64,000 bases of DNA from Epiperipatus broadwayi. Lineage: Eukaryota; Onychophora; Udeonychophora; Euonychophora; Peripatidae. Location of the stretch: contig JAQFVV010006353.1 of assembly GCA_028023455.1 (NCBI GenBank), positions 1,240,001 through 1,304,000 of the forward strand. The letters run 5' to 3'. Below the pieces are notes generated by a model. The model saw only the letters and a program-made list of their open reading frames with translations. It made no database searches and had not been told where the DNA came from. Positions 1 to 10,593 of the stretch are shown here, piece after piece. The position numbers and the translations under genes are program-made. Numbering within the stretch: the stretch's first letter is position 1; each line of letters opens with the position of its first letter.

Positions 1-74
1 TGATAATAATAAACAGCTACTAGTAAATGGGTATAGCAAACATTAACTCCATGTGGGGAAAAAGAAGAGAGGAA

Positions 75-600
75 AAAATACTTGATAAATGAGTTTTGTG
101 ATGACTATGCAACCAATCTGTGAACCACAAATACGTCCATATATGGAACAAGATGGTCTATTTTCCTTTTTATTTGATGTTTTATGGTATCTTTTAATTT
201 CGTCAACAGAAAACTTTCCTTTCTAAAATACTATAACATCACATCTAATTGTAGCTCTCTAAAATATTCTATTTTCAGCAATATCGACCCAATAGAAATA
301 ATCAACATTGCACTTCTTTAGAATGTCTTCCAGATAATCCTTATAACATAGATATGGTCATCCTCTTCCATAATAAATCATGTTCATGCTCAGCATAAAA
401 TCCACTTTTTGGACATTTTGCATTGATCTTTCTTTTTAAATGTCCAATCCAACAAAGATGTGATTTTACAAGAGTGGACTCTATAATATCATGTCCAGAA
501 AGTTCAAAAACATACAGATTGATTTTACGAAAAATCCTTAAATGAAACTTCTCTAATGCTTTTATACTGAAATGATAGGGTGTTCAAATCTGATTTTCAC
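75..600 (-). pseudogene. LINE 3' end fragment (C2H2-tail family)
   Basis: On the minus strand this stretch translates, with stops and frameshifts, to the C-terminal part of a non-LTR retrotransposon polyprotein. Visible pieces are a WIGHL motif (matching the usual W-GHV-RM), a YKDYLEDILKKC segment, and a segment close to KFSVDEIKR. The same order is seen in the better preserved plus-strand copy at 25215-25852, which ends in a zinc-finger-like CSKCGHIYSSQIDLYSH. The nucleotide sequence also aligns by eye with 6640-6960. It is a decayed fragment with no functional frame. The clade is not assigned; only the C-terminal region is present. Confidence 0.6.
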
Positions 601-1616
601 ACAATACATTAAAATAGTAGTTTGATATACAGTTAACTTCCTTGGAGAAGTAGTTCAAGTAGTCGAACAAATAATCCCATTGTTAACGTTAGTGCAAAGG
701 CAATCAATGACATTAGAGGATTACGATATCATGATTTTAAACTAAACTAAATGACAGGAAAGCAAGATCATGAAAGAAAACAAAAATGAAGAGAGAAAAA
801 CTAATGACAGTTAATTTATATAAATTTTAGTAGTAATTATTAGTGAATTACTTTACAGAAATTTTTAAAAAAAATGCAAATAATAAAACACAGAAATCAA
901 ATTATTCATATCATTATTAGCATTAAAAATAAGTCACATATAATTAAACAGAAAACAATCGACTGTACATTTTCGTAAAATAGTTGTTTCTCTTAAAATG
1001 TGTGTTTTTGTTTTTTTTTAATCTAATATGAATAGATAATTTTATACGATTATATAGCACTATATAGAACAAAATTAAAGCTCATTCTAGTAATCATGTT
1101 GCATTTTTTGTTTCCTTTCTTGAACTTTATATACATCTTACATGTATAATATTGCAGTCTGATAGTTGTTGTATGAAATGCTGTTTGTACCAAAGTTCTC
1201 ACCTGTTACATATACCAGAATAAAATAATTGTTAAGATTCATTATTTGTTTTTTAATTATTATATTAATTTCAAATCTATTTTCTAAATAAATGAGATTT
1301 TCACTGTTTTGTGACTTATTTAGGTTGTCTGCACATAGCATTTTTCAGAGGCAAACTTCAATTTCTTTTCGAAATAAATTATTTTATTTCCATGTTTTTA
1401 AACACACTGTTTTTCAATCATTGTTTGTTATGAAAATGTTACTAATGTCATTTGTCCGAATAATGACATTTTGGTATTAATTATATGTCGGACTATTTCC
1501 ACCAACTAATGTTAAATAGTGAAAGTCTTAAAAAACCTTTCAAACTTTATTTAAACTTTCCAAATACAATTTGACTGTTAGTGATAATGCATGGGTTAAT
1601 ATATAACAACATTTCA
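601..1616. other. A/T-rich stretch, no feature seen
   Basis: Apart from short chance frames (a 67-codon minus frame and a 62-codon plus frame near 1140-1480) I see no coding, RNA or repeat signal. Homopolymer A and T runs are frequent. Confidence 0.5.
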
Positions 1617-1742
1617 CATGGTACTATCCTCCTCTCTCCAGGTGTTGCTGACCTGACCAATGATAGTTTAGCGTGGGAATTGGACTTTTAGATTTGTAAA
1701 CATTGAATTTTAAGGTAACCCTCTAACCAATTGAGGTTTTGA
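1617..1742 (-). repeat. tRNA-headed SINE, minus copy
   Basis: Read on the minus strand, the sequence starts with a tRNA-like A box (AATTGGTTAGAGGG, compare TAGCTCAGTTGGTTAGAGC). A B-box-like AGTCCAATTCCC follows, then a body with CATTGGTCAGGTCAGCAACACC. The same order occurs in the plus copy immediately downstream (1743-1895) and in the minus copy at 40465-40612, so this is a dispersed family. The two copies here lie head to head. The B box has diverged from GGTTCGATTCC, so polymerase III activity is unlikely. Confidence 0.6.
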
Positions 1743-1895
1743 CAGAATAGATCAGTTGATTAAAGCACCATCTTAAAATTCGATATTCAAAAATCTAAGG
1801 GTCTATGTTCGATTCCCATGTTAGTACTGTCACTGGTGTGTCTAGCTACATCTGAAGAGAATAATGATACCATCTGAAAAATTTAAGCATGCTTC
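1743..1895 (+). repeat. tRNA-headed SINE, plus copy
   Basis: An A-box-like AGATCAGTTGATTAAAGC is followed about 45 bases later by a B box, GTTCGATTCCC, which matches the RNA polymerase III consensus. A body with TGTTAGTACTGTCACTGG then follows, as in the other two copies. Near its 3' end it carries CTGAAGA, then 17 bases, then GAAAA. In the copy at 40465-40612 a hammerhead-like CTGAAGA...GAAAC occupies the same place. It has the shape of a tRNA-derived SINE with a possible ribozyme-like tail; here the tail is degenerate. Confidence 0.6.
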
Positions 1896-1902
1896 CTCTT
1901 AA

Positions 1903-2144
1903 CTGTTATTAAAACAGGCAAAACTCTCTATACATATTGCCACTCAGTGCAAGCCAGAGTAATCAATGGATGCCAAAAGGCTTGTGCATGAAATCCTCAT
2001 CTAGTACCTACTCATCCTACTTTCTGGGGGATATTGGATGAGTAGGCACTAGATGATGATTTTATGCACAAGCCTTCTGGCATCCATTGATTACTCTGGT
2101 TTGCACTGAGTGGCAATAAGTATAGAGAGTTTTGCCTGTTTTAA
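1903..2144. repeat. Long hairpin repeat, family A
   Basis: A nearly perfect foldback with arms of about 110 bases. The left arm begins TTATTAAAACAGGCAAAACT and its inverse ends TTTTGCCTGTTTTAATAACA. Inside each arm is the family A signature (ACTCAGTGCAAGCCAGAGTAA, then CATCTAGT...TACTCATCC). Related copies are at 2503, 3960, 7699, 31180, 35435 and 57487. Here the loop is short and the hammerhead motif found in other family A copies is missing. The asymmetric tail of the family is also absent. Confidence 0.75.
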
Positions 2145-2502
2145 TAACACCTGAAATATATACTAACCTGTGTGATATTACTAACAGTTGAATGTATTTA
2201 AAAAGTTTAATTAAAGATAATGATTTATTTAAAGACATTTAATATTTAAGATTAGATGATGGAATAGTCCAACGTATAATTAATAGCATTAATGTCACAT
2301 TTTTTTTCTAAATATATATTATTATTTTCATGTTTCCAAGCATATTACATAGCTTTGTATTTTTTTTTTTTTACAATAAAAATTTTTCTTACATGCAAAT
2401 TCCATCTTTAATAATTACTTTAGCTTTTTTACTTGAATTTTTTATTATTGTAACTTATACTATACTATTTATGTCTATTATTTATATACTGATAGTTTTA
2501 TA

Positions 2503-2602
2503 TGCCAAAGGCGAAACTCTATACAGTAGTGCCACTCAGTGCAAGCCAGAGTAATCAATAGATACAGGAACGTTTGTGCATAAAATCCCTATCTAGTATC
2601 TA
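2503..2602 (+). repeat. Truncated family A copy
   Basis: Only the left arm of family A is present (AAAGGCGAAACTCTATACAG ... CCACTCAGTGCAAGCCAGAG ... AAAATCCCTATCTAGT). The second arm, the hammerhead segment and the tail are missing. Confidence 0.7.
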
Positions 2603-2904
2603 TAAGTAGTTTATAATAATATTATTTTCCTCCCTTATTTGAATGGTGTGTACATTAATAGCTTTTTTTTTTGCACATTATTTTTATTTTAAAATAGACT
2701 CATTTTATATATTCTAAATACTGCTCCCCCCTTTTTTTTAATTTGATTATCAATTAATAAGTGGGTATAGGTAAAAAAAAAAAAAAAGAAGAAAAAAATG
2801 GGGAGTAAAGAAGTAAGTGTAATGTATATATAATGTAGTATATATAAAAAAGATGTATTGATAAATGAAAGGAAAATGTTATTGCCATATAATAATCAAT
2901 TTGA

Positions 2905-3110
2905 AAAAACCCTTTATTACTTTTACAATGCTTTATTATCCACCCTTTCCTTCAGTTAACAGTTTCGATTGCCCCAACAATCTTCTTCGGAACTTTATAT
3001 CTTCTAATCTCACTGTTACAATAAAGCATTGTAAAAGTAATAAAGTGTTTCGTCAATTGATTATTATATAATATACATTTGACAAGGCAATAGGAAATAA
3101 TAGTTATTAT
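2905..3110 (-). repeat. Family B foldback with HHR remnant
   Basis: Inverted arms (TTTTACAATGCTTTATTA and its inverse) enclose a minus-strand hammerhead-like core at about 2963-2990. The core has CCGAAGA in place of CTGAAGA, stem II GATTG/CAATC with an intervening loop, then GAAAC. The right side continues into the family tail ATACATTTGACAAGGCAATAGG, also seen near 56170 and, inverted, near 13430. Three related copies keep the stem II pairing. The U4-to-C change should inactivate this copy. Confidence 0.65.
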
Positions 3111-3959
3111 ACTTCGCGAAGATAATGTTAGTGTTTTTATGATAAGGATAGATGCATTTTTATATTTTTTTATTTTACTTTTAAGTGTATTGATAATTAT
3201 AAAGATGTAAATATGTATTTTGTAGATCCTTGAAAATGGCTACAAATAAAGTGGTTGAACATTCAATGTTTAAACAAGCATATATATATATATATGGTAA
3301 GGAAAAAATAAAGTTTTTGGAAAGAAGAAAAGAGTGTATATTTTTTGATTGGATTTAGTGGAAAAGAACATCACATTTAATAAGTGGACATATATCATCA
3401 TTATTAATTTACAAATTAAAATGTACAGTTAAATAAAGATTTTTTAAAGCTATACTTGAAACTTTCACTTCATCCATTCTTTTTTATACATATATAAAAA
3501 TATAGAATATTTTATTCTAAAATTTGGTTACAGCTTATGATAAAATTAGATAGGCTACATTAAATGATATTCAGAGAGGTAGAAGTTCAATATTGACACA
3601 TCTTGCATGGCACAGCCTATAAGGACTAAGCTGATGCATAGAGGCAAAGGAAAGAGCCTAGGATTTAGTGTCTTGGTGATAGGTGACTATGCATGTCTGG
3701 AAATGTACAAAGATAGTTCTAAACTTTTGTTCGCGCAAAGCATAGCTTTGTATAGGTAAATGAGAGTCAATGTCATAATACTCAGGGTGTGGGCATTATG
3801 CTTGAGGAGTAAGGCTAATCATAATCAATCCCAAAGGTATGCATGCAAATCAACCCCGAATCATTTCCGGGATAGATGATTTCTATTCAGGTATGAAAGG
3901 GATCAGCTTTAGGGAGGCAAATCAATTAGCTTCCATGTGGCATCATAGATGTATATATG

Positions 3960-4188
3960 CACAAAGGCAAAACTCTCCATACAGTAATGCCACTCAGTGC
4001 AAGCCAAAATAATCAATAGATGTAGGAAAGTTTGTGCATAAAATCCCTATCTAGTGCCTATTCATCCAATATCCCTAGACTATTTTCTAGCTTGTGACTT
4101 TCATCAGTGGTCCAACTGTATGGAGAGTTTTGCCTTTGTGTAAACAGCTTGTGTAAGCATAAAGAATGGTGATCATGTGATGTTTAGG
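3960..4188 (+). mobile_element. Family A PLE-like insertion with 12-bp TSD
   Basis: A 229-bp insertion flanked by exact 12-bp direct repeats GATGTATATATG (3948-3959 and 4189-4200). It holds the family A left arm, a minus-strand hammerhead core, a short right arm, and a 3' tail (GTAAACAGCTTGTGTAAGCA ... GGTGATCATGTGATGTTTA). The tail recurs at 35555, in inverted form at 57490 and 7700, and partly at 31300. The duplication length and the single-ended tail suggest insertion by target-primed retrotransposition, as for Penelope-like elements. No protein is encoded. Confidence 0.75.
4069..4112 (-). ncRNA. Hammerhead ribozyme remnant (family A)
   Basis: The minus strand reads CTGATGA, a short stem II (AGT/GCT with a wobble), GAAAA, TAGTC. 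The catalytic boxes CTGATGA and GAAA are intact. The stem III base after GAAA is changed (A instead of C), which breaks the palindrome, and stem I no longer pairs beyond one base. Probably inactive, but plainly of the same origin as the copy at 7768-7808. Confidence 0.6.
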
Positions 4189-4200
4189 GATGTATATATG

Positions 4201-5057
4201 GTTATACACTGTGTTATCTATTTATGATAACAGTAAAAATGAATTTATTTTTCAAAACATATATTCTCTGCTATAACAAGCATATTTCTTTAAAGAGTAT
4301 AAAAAAAAAATCTCCATTAAGTCAGAGCAATCTTACATAAGACCAGGAATGGAATTTTTTATTTAATTTACGATGTTTCCAATATCTGTATTTTATTTGG
4401 ACAGAATATTTTATTATTACTTTTTAAACAATTTTGTTTTACTAAGATAAAAAAACGGTAGTTATATAAATTAAAACAAACCCCTAAATTAAAAAGTTAG
4501 TTATTGATCGGGGGGGGGGGGGGAGCACTTCTAATTAATAACGATAAATGCTGGTTTCACATAAACCATCACAATACATATTAATGTGAGAAATGGGGGG
4601 GGGGATCCTTGCACGTTTCCCTGTCATGTTGTTATTTAAATTTTAATTATAAAAATACTTTACTATCTGTGTAGTTTATGAAATGTTATCAGAAAGAATT
4701 ACAATTGATTAAATCAAAAGATCGGCTTCATGGCAAACTCAAAATTACTACTACTACCTAATGCTTTGTAAATAAATATTTCTTATTACTGATTAGTAGC
4801 ATATACTGTACCTGCCATTTTATACTAGATGAGACTTCATGCCCGCATTTGTTTGGTGTGAATAACTTTAAAAGAGGCATAATAAATATTAATTAGTAAT
4901 GCTATGGAATTATTTTGATTGAAATCACTACAATTTCTTCTAATAAAAATAGATCCTTTTCTTGTAATTAGAACTATTAGCTGTGAGTACAGTTCAATTA
5001 TCACTTATCACAATGCATTTTTCATGATACTTCATTTAATTTAATAAAAGCAATACA
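4201..5057. other. A/T-rich stretch with poly-G tracts
   Basis: No coding or RNA signal. Two G homopolymers (near 4510-4523 and 4596-4604) stand out in otherwise A/T-rich sequence. Confidence 0.4.
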
Positions 5058-5224
5058 AGAAGAGAGGATACATGAAAGCAGTCAACACTTAAATCATACC
5101 AATAATCAATAATCTCAATCTGTTGTCAAAACAACCTTCTTTATTGTTTAAAGGAGGTTGCCTTGGCAACAGATTGCTATTATTATTGATATGATTTAAG
5201 TGTTGATGATTGCTTTCATGTATT
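5058..5224. repeat. Foldback repeat, about 75-bp arms
   Basis: The left arm (CATGAAAGCAGTCAACACTT ... CAATCTGTTGTCAA) is inverted on the right (CTTGGCAACAGATTG ... AAGTGTTGATGATTGCTTTC). The word AATCTCAA-CTGT-GTCAA also occurs at the border of the larger foldback at 23665-24268, so the two may be related. No hammerhead core is visible. Confidence 0.65.
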
Positions 5225-5617
5225 TACATGATTAACCTATCCAGCATTGGGCATTATTAACTTTATTATTAAACAAGAATGGAATAAGTTTCGGACATCT
5301 TGTTTCATCTTTGTGTTTTATAATGCAAATTGGCATTAGGAATGGCAAGTATTTTACAACAAATCTCAAAGAATTATGTGATTGCTTACACATTACAAGA
5401 ATAATTAATCTTTTACATTATTTCTAAAGAGAATTTAATACCAGGCCTCTGCTTTTTTTTTTTTCTAAGTCTAATTATAATTATGAACACACTGTAATCA
5501 TAGTTAATGTTTAAAATCATATCTAATTTGAAATTTCAGGTTATGATTAAAGATAATAGATGATAGTAAATAACCATTCCTGAATATTCTTACTCTTAAA
5601 TTATAATAAGAGAATAA

Positions 5618-5771
5618 CATACATATCGCTTGGGTGAAAAAGATAGAGTGATCCATTCTATCTTTTAAAAAGACTTTATCTTGTGTTTGGAAAGGTGATG
5701 ATTCAGTATAAATAGCATTCCATCTGTAAAGCGCATATGCCGTGGTTTAAGCTATGTTATGTACAATGTAT
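5618..5771. mobile_element. Family D insertion with 14-bp TSD
   Basis: Flanked by identical 14-base repeats TAATAAGAGAATAA (5604-5617, 5772-5785). The 154-bp insert resembles half of the long family D hairpins at 20657 and 26787 (ATTCTATCTTTT ... TTATCTTGTGTTTGGAAAGG). It is an incomplete copy. Confidence 0.65.
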
Positions 5772-6002
5772 TAATAAGAGAATAAGAAAATTCATAAAAC
5801 TTACACATATTCTTTACAATAATCGTATACTTATTAATAGATACCTGCTTATCCACATACATTAAATTCTCAAAAAAAAAAGGGGGGGGGGGTTATAAAC
5901 ATTGTACACGATCTATGTAATTCCAGTAATTTTAAAAATTGTTATTATTATTATAATGCTTTAAAAAAAACTTTTAATATTTATGTAGTATTAAAACTTT
6001 AA

Positions 6003-6226
6003 GCCATATATTTTAAAAATAAAAAACCTCTTCTCTTTTTTAAAAAACTTTTTTTGTTTTATATATATATCTCCCCTTTTTTCCGACTTTTTCTTTTTTC
6101 TTTACTTATAATAAAAAAAATAAGTTTAAAAAAAAAGAAGTGATTTTTAAATATAAATATATATGTTTTATTTTCTTTAAAATTTAAAAAAGAAAAAGGA
6201 GAGGGGAGAAATAAAAAAAGAAAGGG
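6003..6226. mobile_element. Purine/pyrimidine foldback with 16-bp flanking repeat
   Basis: The insert is bounded by identical 16-base repeats AGTATTAAAACTTTAA (5987-6002 and 6227-6242). The left half is T/C-rich and the right half A/G-rich, so the two halves are partly complementary (CTCTTCTC/GAGGGGAG regions). No known element is recognised. It could be a degenerate foldback element or a simple-sequence expansion flanked by a chance repeat. Confidence 0.4.
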
Positions 6227-6469
6227 AGTATTAAAACTTTAATGATGTATTTCGTAAACAATTTAATAACTGTAAATTAAACAATATTTCGACTGTAAAT
6301 TAAAAAATATTTCAAAGTTTATTATTTAACAGATAAGCCAAATATTAGTTTCATATGTGTGTAAGGCAATCAATAAAATTAGATAAAAATTTAAAAAAAA
6401 AAAAAAATGTTATTAAACCTATATTCAAAACTTGTAATAAAATTTCTAATAATAAAAGACTATCCTGTG

Positions 6470-6545
6470 TTTAGAGAGTGAGAGTATTCCTCGGTTGTAT
6501 AAATTTATACAGCGCATGGGTCGGGGTGATTCTCTTACGACTATC
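6470..6545. repeat. Short family D fragment
   Basis: Contains CCTGTGTTTAGAGAGTGAGA and TATACAGCGCATGG, matching the family D words at 26810-27130. A short direct repeat GACTATC lies on either side, too short to be convincing as a target duplication. Confidence 0.35.
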
Positions 6546-6639
6546 ACACATAAAATATGGCATTAGATAAATAAATACTTGTTACAATAATAAAAGAATA
6601 AAAAAATAATACTTAACCCCTCATTTAATTCCTATAAAA

Positions 6640-6960
6640 AAGAGAAACAAGGAAAAAGAGAAAGATGCTCTAGAAAAGTTTTGTGATGACTATACAAGCC
6701 AATATGCGAACAACAAATACATCATCATAGAAAATGTGATGGTCCATTTTTCTGTTTACTTAATATTTTACGATGTTATTTTTGAAATTTTTTCAGTAGA
6801 AAACTTTTCTTTCTGAAATACTTCCAATACCATATCTAATTGTTGCTTTTCAATATATTCTATTATCTACTATGTCTTCCCAGCGAAAACAAGTGACCTT
6901 GCACTTCTTTAGAACGGCTTCGAATTAATCACCGTTGTCCATATCATTTATTTATTTTTG
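6640..6960 (-). pseudogene. LINE 3' end fragment (C2H2-tail family)
   Basis: The minus strand aligns with 75-600 and with the C-terminal part of the plus copy at 25215-25852. Shared words include GTATTTCAGAAAGAAAAG and TTGTATAGTCATCACAAAAC, the latter corresponding to the LYSHYKT end of the zinc-finger-like tail. Stops and frameshifts are present throughout. Confidence 0.6.
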
Positions 6961-7698
6961 CAAAAAATAAAATTTAATTTTTATTTCTTTAGGAAAGTGG
7001 CTATTGTAAATAAAACAAAAACTGTCATTAGATCGACACAAATATAAAAAGAGAATTTCATGGTCTATAAATCTGAAGAGTATAGCATGATTATTTAAAG
7101 AGATAAATTATTACACATTTAAGTTTTGGAACAATAGTATCCAAAATGTCAATTGTGAAAAAAGATATATAAAACACATAGTTATTTTCAAAAAGGCAAA
7201 AGAATTTATTTCTCAAAACAATTAAAAATAAGTCTCCATTGTCTGACTACGTCCATTAATAGTCATTCAAATGTAGTTGCTGCTAGAATCTTACGTGCTA
7301 TGGTTAAACATGGAAAATCATTTTGCAATAAATAATATATCAAAGAAGCAAACCATCTCTTTTTTGGAAGATTTGAAAACATAAAAAATTACTTCATGAA
7401 GGAAAGATTTTCCCATAGCATGGAACACAATAAAAGATAGAATCCAGAAAGGAAAATATTACATATCATCAAAAAGTCAATATAAATGTATGTAATTCAA
7501 TTTCTCTTCATCTTGATGAGAGCACAGACATCGGCATTCCAGCATGTTCGATAATTTTATTTAACATTTGTTGATTACTTGAGGGGGAAACATTCAATTT
7601 AGCATGATTATCATCAAAGAGTAGATATTTATCGGACACACGTAAATGCTCTTTCTGAAATAGACCCTGTCAAATCTTGTAACTATTGATAGTAATAC

Positions 7699-7919
7699 CA
7701 TTAAACATCACATGATAACCATTCTCTATGCTTTAATTTTTAGGTGCAGTGCTCTCAGATCCAAGGTTCCTCACTGATAAAAGCCACAAGCTAGAAACTA
7801 GTCTGGGTATAGTGGATGAGTAGGCACTAGATAGGGATTTTATGCGCAAACCTTTTTGCAGCCATTTATTACTCTGGCTTGCAATGAGTGGCACTACTGT
7901 ATGGAGAGTTTAGCCTCTG
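7699..7919 (-). mobile_element. Family A PLE-like insertion with 12-bp TSD
   Basis: A 221-bp insertion between exact 12-bp repeats TGATAGTAATAC (7687-7698 and 7920-7931). The tail is on the left in inverted form (AAACATCACATGATAACCAT). The hairpin arm is on the right (TGCAATGAGTGGCACTACTG ... GTTTAGCCTCTGT), so the element's sense strand is minus. It carries a hammerhead motif on the opposite (plus) strand. Confidence 0.75.
7768..7808 (+). ncRNA. Hammerhead ribozyme, near complete (family A)
   Basis: Order: stem I strand CTCA, CTGATAA, stem II AGC/GCT around CACAA, GAAAC, loop TA, GTC, then TGGG. TGGG pairs with CTCA (one wobble) as stem I. Stem III is the palindrome ACTAGT with a GUC cleavage site after 7803. 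One core base is changed: G8 of CTGATGA is A. G8 is catalytic in known hammerheads, so this copy should be inactive although its fold is preserved. Confidence 0.75.
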
Positions 7920-8533
7920 TGATAGTAATACTCAAAAGACTGACAAAAAAATAGGAAATATTAATTTATTAACAATGCATCTCATGATACACCAAGAGAT
8001 TTTATATGCGTAAAATGCTGTCAAATCCTTGAATAACAATTGCAACAAAAACAGTTTAACTTTTTGTCTCTATGACACATGCTTTAAACAAATGAAAATT
8101 TCATTGTTTGTTAGGTAATTATACAAATATCTAATAACCAAGACATTCAACATATGATAACTTAATTGTGGCAAAGAACTTCAATGACTCATCGAGACTT
8201 TGAATGAAAGACTGAATGTTTTCAGATCATGCTAACAATAAAAAAAACTATTAATAATTTATTATAGAGACTAAAAAGATTTCTAGATTAATGTTCATCC
8301 ACTTTATGTCTATATTTGGGCAAGCTTTACACCAGCGCTTCTTAAAACTTTTTTCATTCATGATCTGTTTTTATTGAGATTTTTTCGCAACCCCAGATAT
8401 TAAATATAAAAGAGATATAGAAATAAATATTCCCATAAATAATTTATTTCTTTGGTAAACAATATACATATGAAAATAAGTACTTTTAGGATTTGTTTTA
8501 AGTATATAAAAATTAATGAAAGAAAATCACATT

Positions 8534-10593
8534 TTAATGAAACAGATGTGCTTGTTTTTTGCTGCTTAACAAATTAAATCTTGGTGAAATATTTGATATT
8601 GCTGGATGTAAAGCATCTTCAATGTTTTTCAGCATTGAACGATATTTGGATTTAATATACATTAAAGGTGAAAAAGTCATTTCACATAAGTATGTTGTGC
8701 TGAATGGCAGAAGAACATTTAATGCCATTTCAGAAATTGTGGGAAATTCAGTCCTAGCTCCGTTCCAGAATTCAGTCAAGGATTTTTGTGGAAAGTCAAG
8801 TTTTAAGTTTGAGTCACTCGATAGCTCAGCAAATTCTTAATGGGCTTTATATGGCAGGTGATTAATTTCATTAATGTCAATCAAAAATGATCTTTGAATC
8901 CAAAATAACTTTTTGAAATCTAAATTTGATATGAAGTATTTGAAATAAATCGAGATACTGGAAATCTCTAGCGCTCGTTGCAATACTTAACTGACAGCCA
9001 ATCAGATGGCATGGATAGCTGTCGAAAATGATATCCAAACCTAAACTGATTGGCTGTCAATTAAGTATTGCAACGAGTACTAGAGATTTCCAGTATCTCA
9101 ATTTATTTCAATTTTCAACTATCAGCGCTTCGCAAATTAAAATATAAAGTATTTGCAAAACTGTGTTTCTAGGGTTTTTAAGTGATCTATAATAATTTTT
9201 GCAATTAAATTTTACATTTATTTTTTTCAATTATAAAATTGTCAATAGTTGAAAACATTTCCAATGATATTATTTTCCACCCTATTCTTCCAAATGTTGA
9301 TCTTTTTAATAAAACCTTCAATTTTATCATTCGAAGTAAAAATATTGCTATTTTTTCCTTCAAGAGACAAGTTAAGATCATTTAGCTTCTCAAAAATATC
9401 AGACAAATAGCACAGCTTTGATAACCATAAGTCCCTTTGAAAAAGAGCAGCAAGATTACATTTTTGTTCAGTTAAAAATACAATAATTTTTTCTTTTAGT
9501 AACGATAATCTTTTTAAACTTCACCTTCTTGACATCCACCTTACTTTTGCATGTAATAATAAATTTTTGTATTCAGAGTCCATGTTTTACAAAGATTTGA
9601 AAATAAATGGCTTTTAATAAAGTTTATAATTTTGACAGCATCCTGAAGTACATCATTCAATTCTGTTGCTAATTTTTTTGCTGCAAGGGCCTCTCAATGG
9701 ATCAGGCAGTGTGTAAAAGTTACATGATTATTACCAGAAGCTTTAACAAATGATTTAAAAGCAATATTTTCACCAGTCATTGTTTTTGCATCATCTGTGC
9801 ATACTCCAAAGCAATTTTTCTATTGTAAACCTTCCATTTTAAAAAATGTCTATTTTATTATATATGTCTTCCCTCTTGTATGTTCTTCCAAGGAATGACA
9901 AAATAACAATTCTTCCTCAATGTTTTCTTTATAAATGTATCTGATATACACGAATAATTGAGCTATTTTTGAAATATCAGTTGTTTTGTTCAATTGAATT
10001 GTAAATATTGGGCTTTCTTTAAGTCTAGTAATAAGTTGCTCAAATTGGTCATTGCTAATTTCAGAAATTCTATTAGTGACAGTGTCATTTGACAAAGGAA
10101 TTTTCTGAATTTCATCACCATATTTACTTCCGTGAAGTATTTCTACCATTTTCATAGCAGCAGGTAATATAAGGTCTTCTCCAATGGTGTATGGCTTTTC
10201 ATTTTTAGCAATCAGATATGAAACGTCATATGATGCGAGTAAATATTTTTCATTAACAGTTACAAATTTCTCAAAATATTGTTTTTCTTTATTTGAGGTT
10301 TTTAACAGTTGCTTGAAATAATCTTTTGTATTGACATATGAAGGATGCTTGGATTCAAAATGCCTTTTTAATTTTGATGGCTTCATACTCTCCATAGACA
10401 AAACATTATTGCAAATTAAACAAAGAGGTTGTTCATTACAATCACAGTTGTTGAAAGTAAAGCCAAATTGAAATGCCTCATCATTTTTTCTTTTTCGCAT
10501 CTTAGATGCCTCTTTCTGATTATGAGTTCCTGCTTGAAGAGACTTTGTAGCATTGCCATCTGCATCATTATCTTGATACTCAAGTTCAATCAT
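8534..10593 (-). pseudogene. ZBED/SCAND3-like hAT transposase pseudogene
   Basis: The longest open part (9850-10593, 247 codons) begins MIELEYQDNDADGN. It has a BED-type zinc finger near residues 58-83: two cysteines in CLICNN and two histidines in KRHFESKH. The start of the hAT catalytic region follows (TIQLNKTTDISKIAQ). After an interruption, pieces such as YKNLLLHAKVRWMSR and LAALFQRDLWLSKLCYLSDI continue the fold. The final piece (8534-8779) is the hAT dimerisation region: LLPFSTTYLCEMTFSPLMYI then IKSKYRSMLKN and KQAHLFH. The order matches ZBED5/SCAND3-type transposases. The breaks show a pseudogene. Confidence 0.85.
8941..9110. repeat. Inverted repeat inside the hAT transposon
   Basis: Arms of about 65 bases: TGAAATAAATCGAGATACTG ... 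CTGACAGCCAATCA on the left, and TGATTGGCTGTCA ... CAGTATCTCAATTTATTTCA on the right. They face each other across about 30 bases. The foldback lies just upstream (in minus sense) of the dimerisation exon piece and breaks the transposase frame. It has MITE-like shape; I cannot assign a family. Confidence 0.75.
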
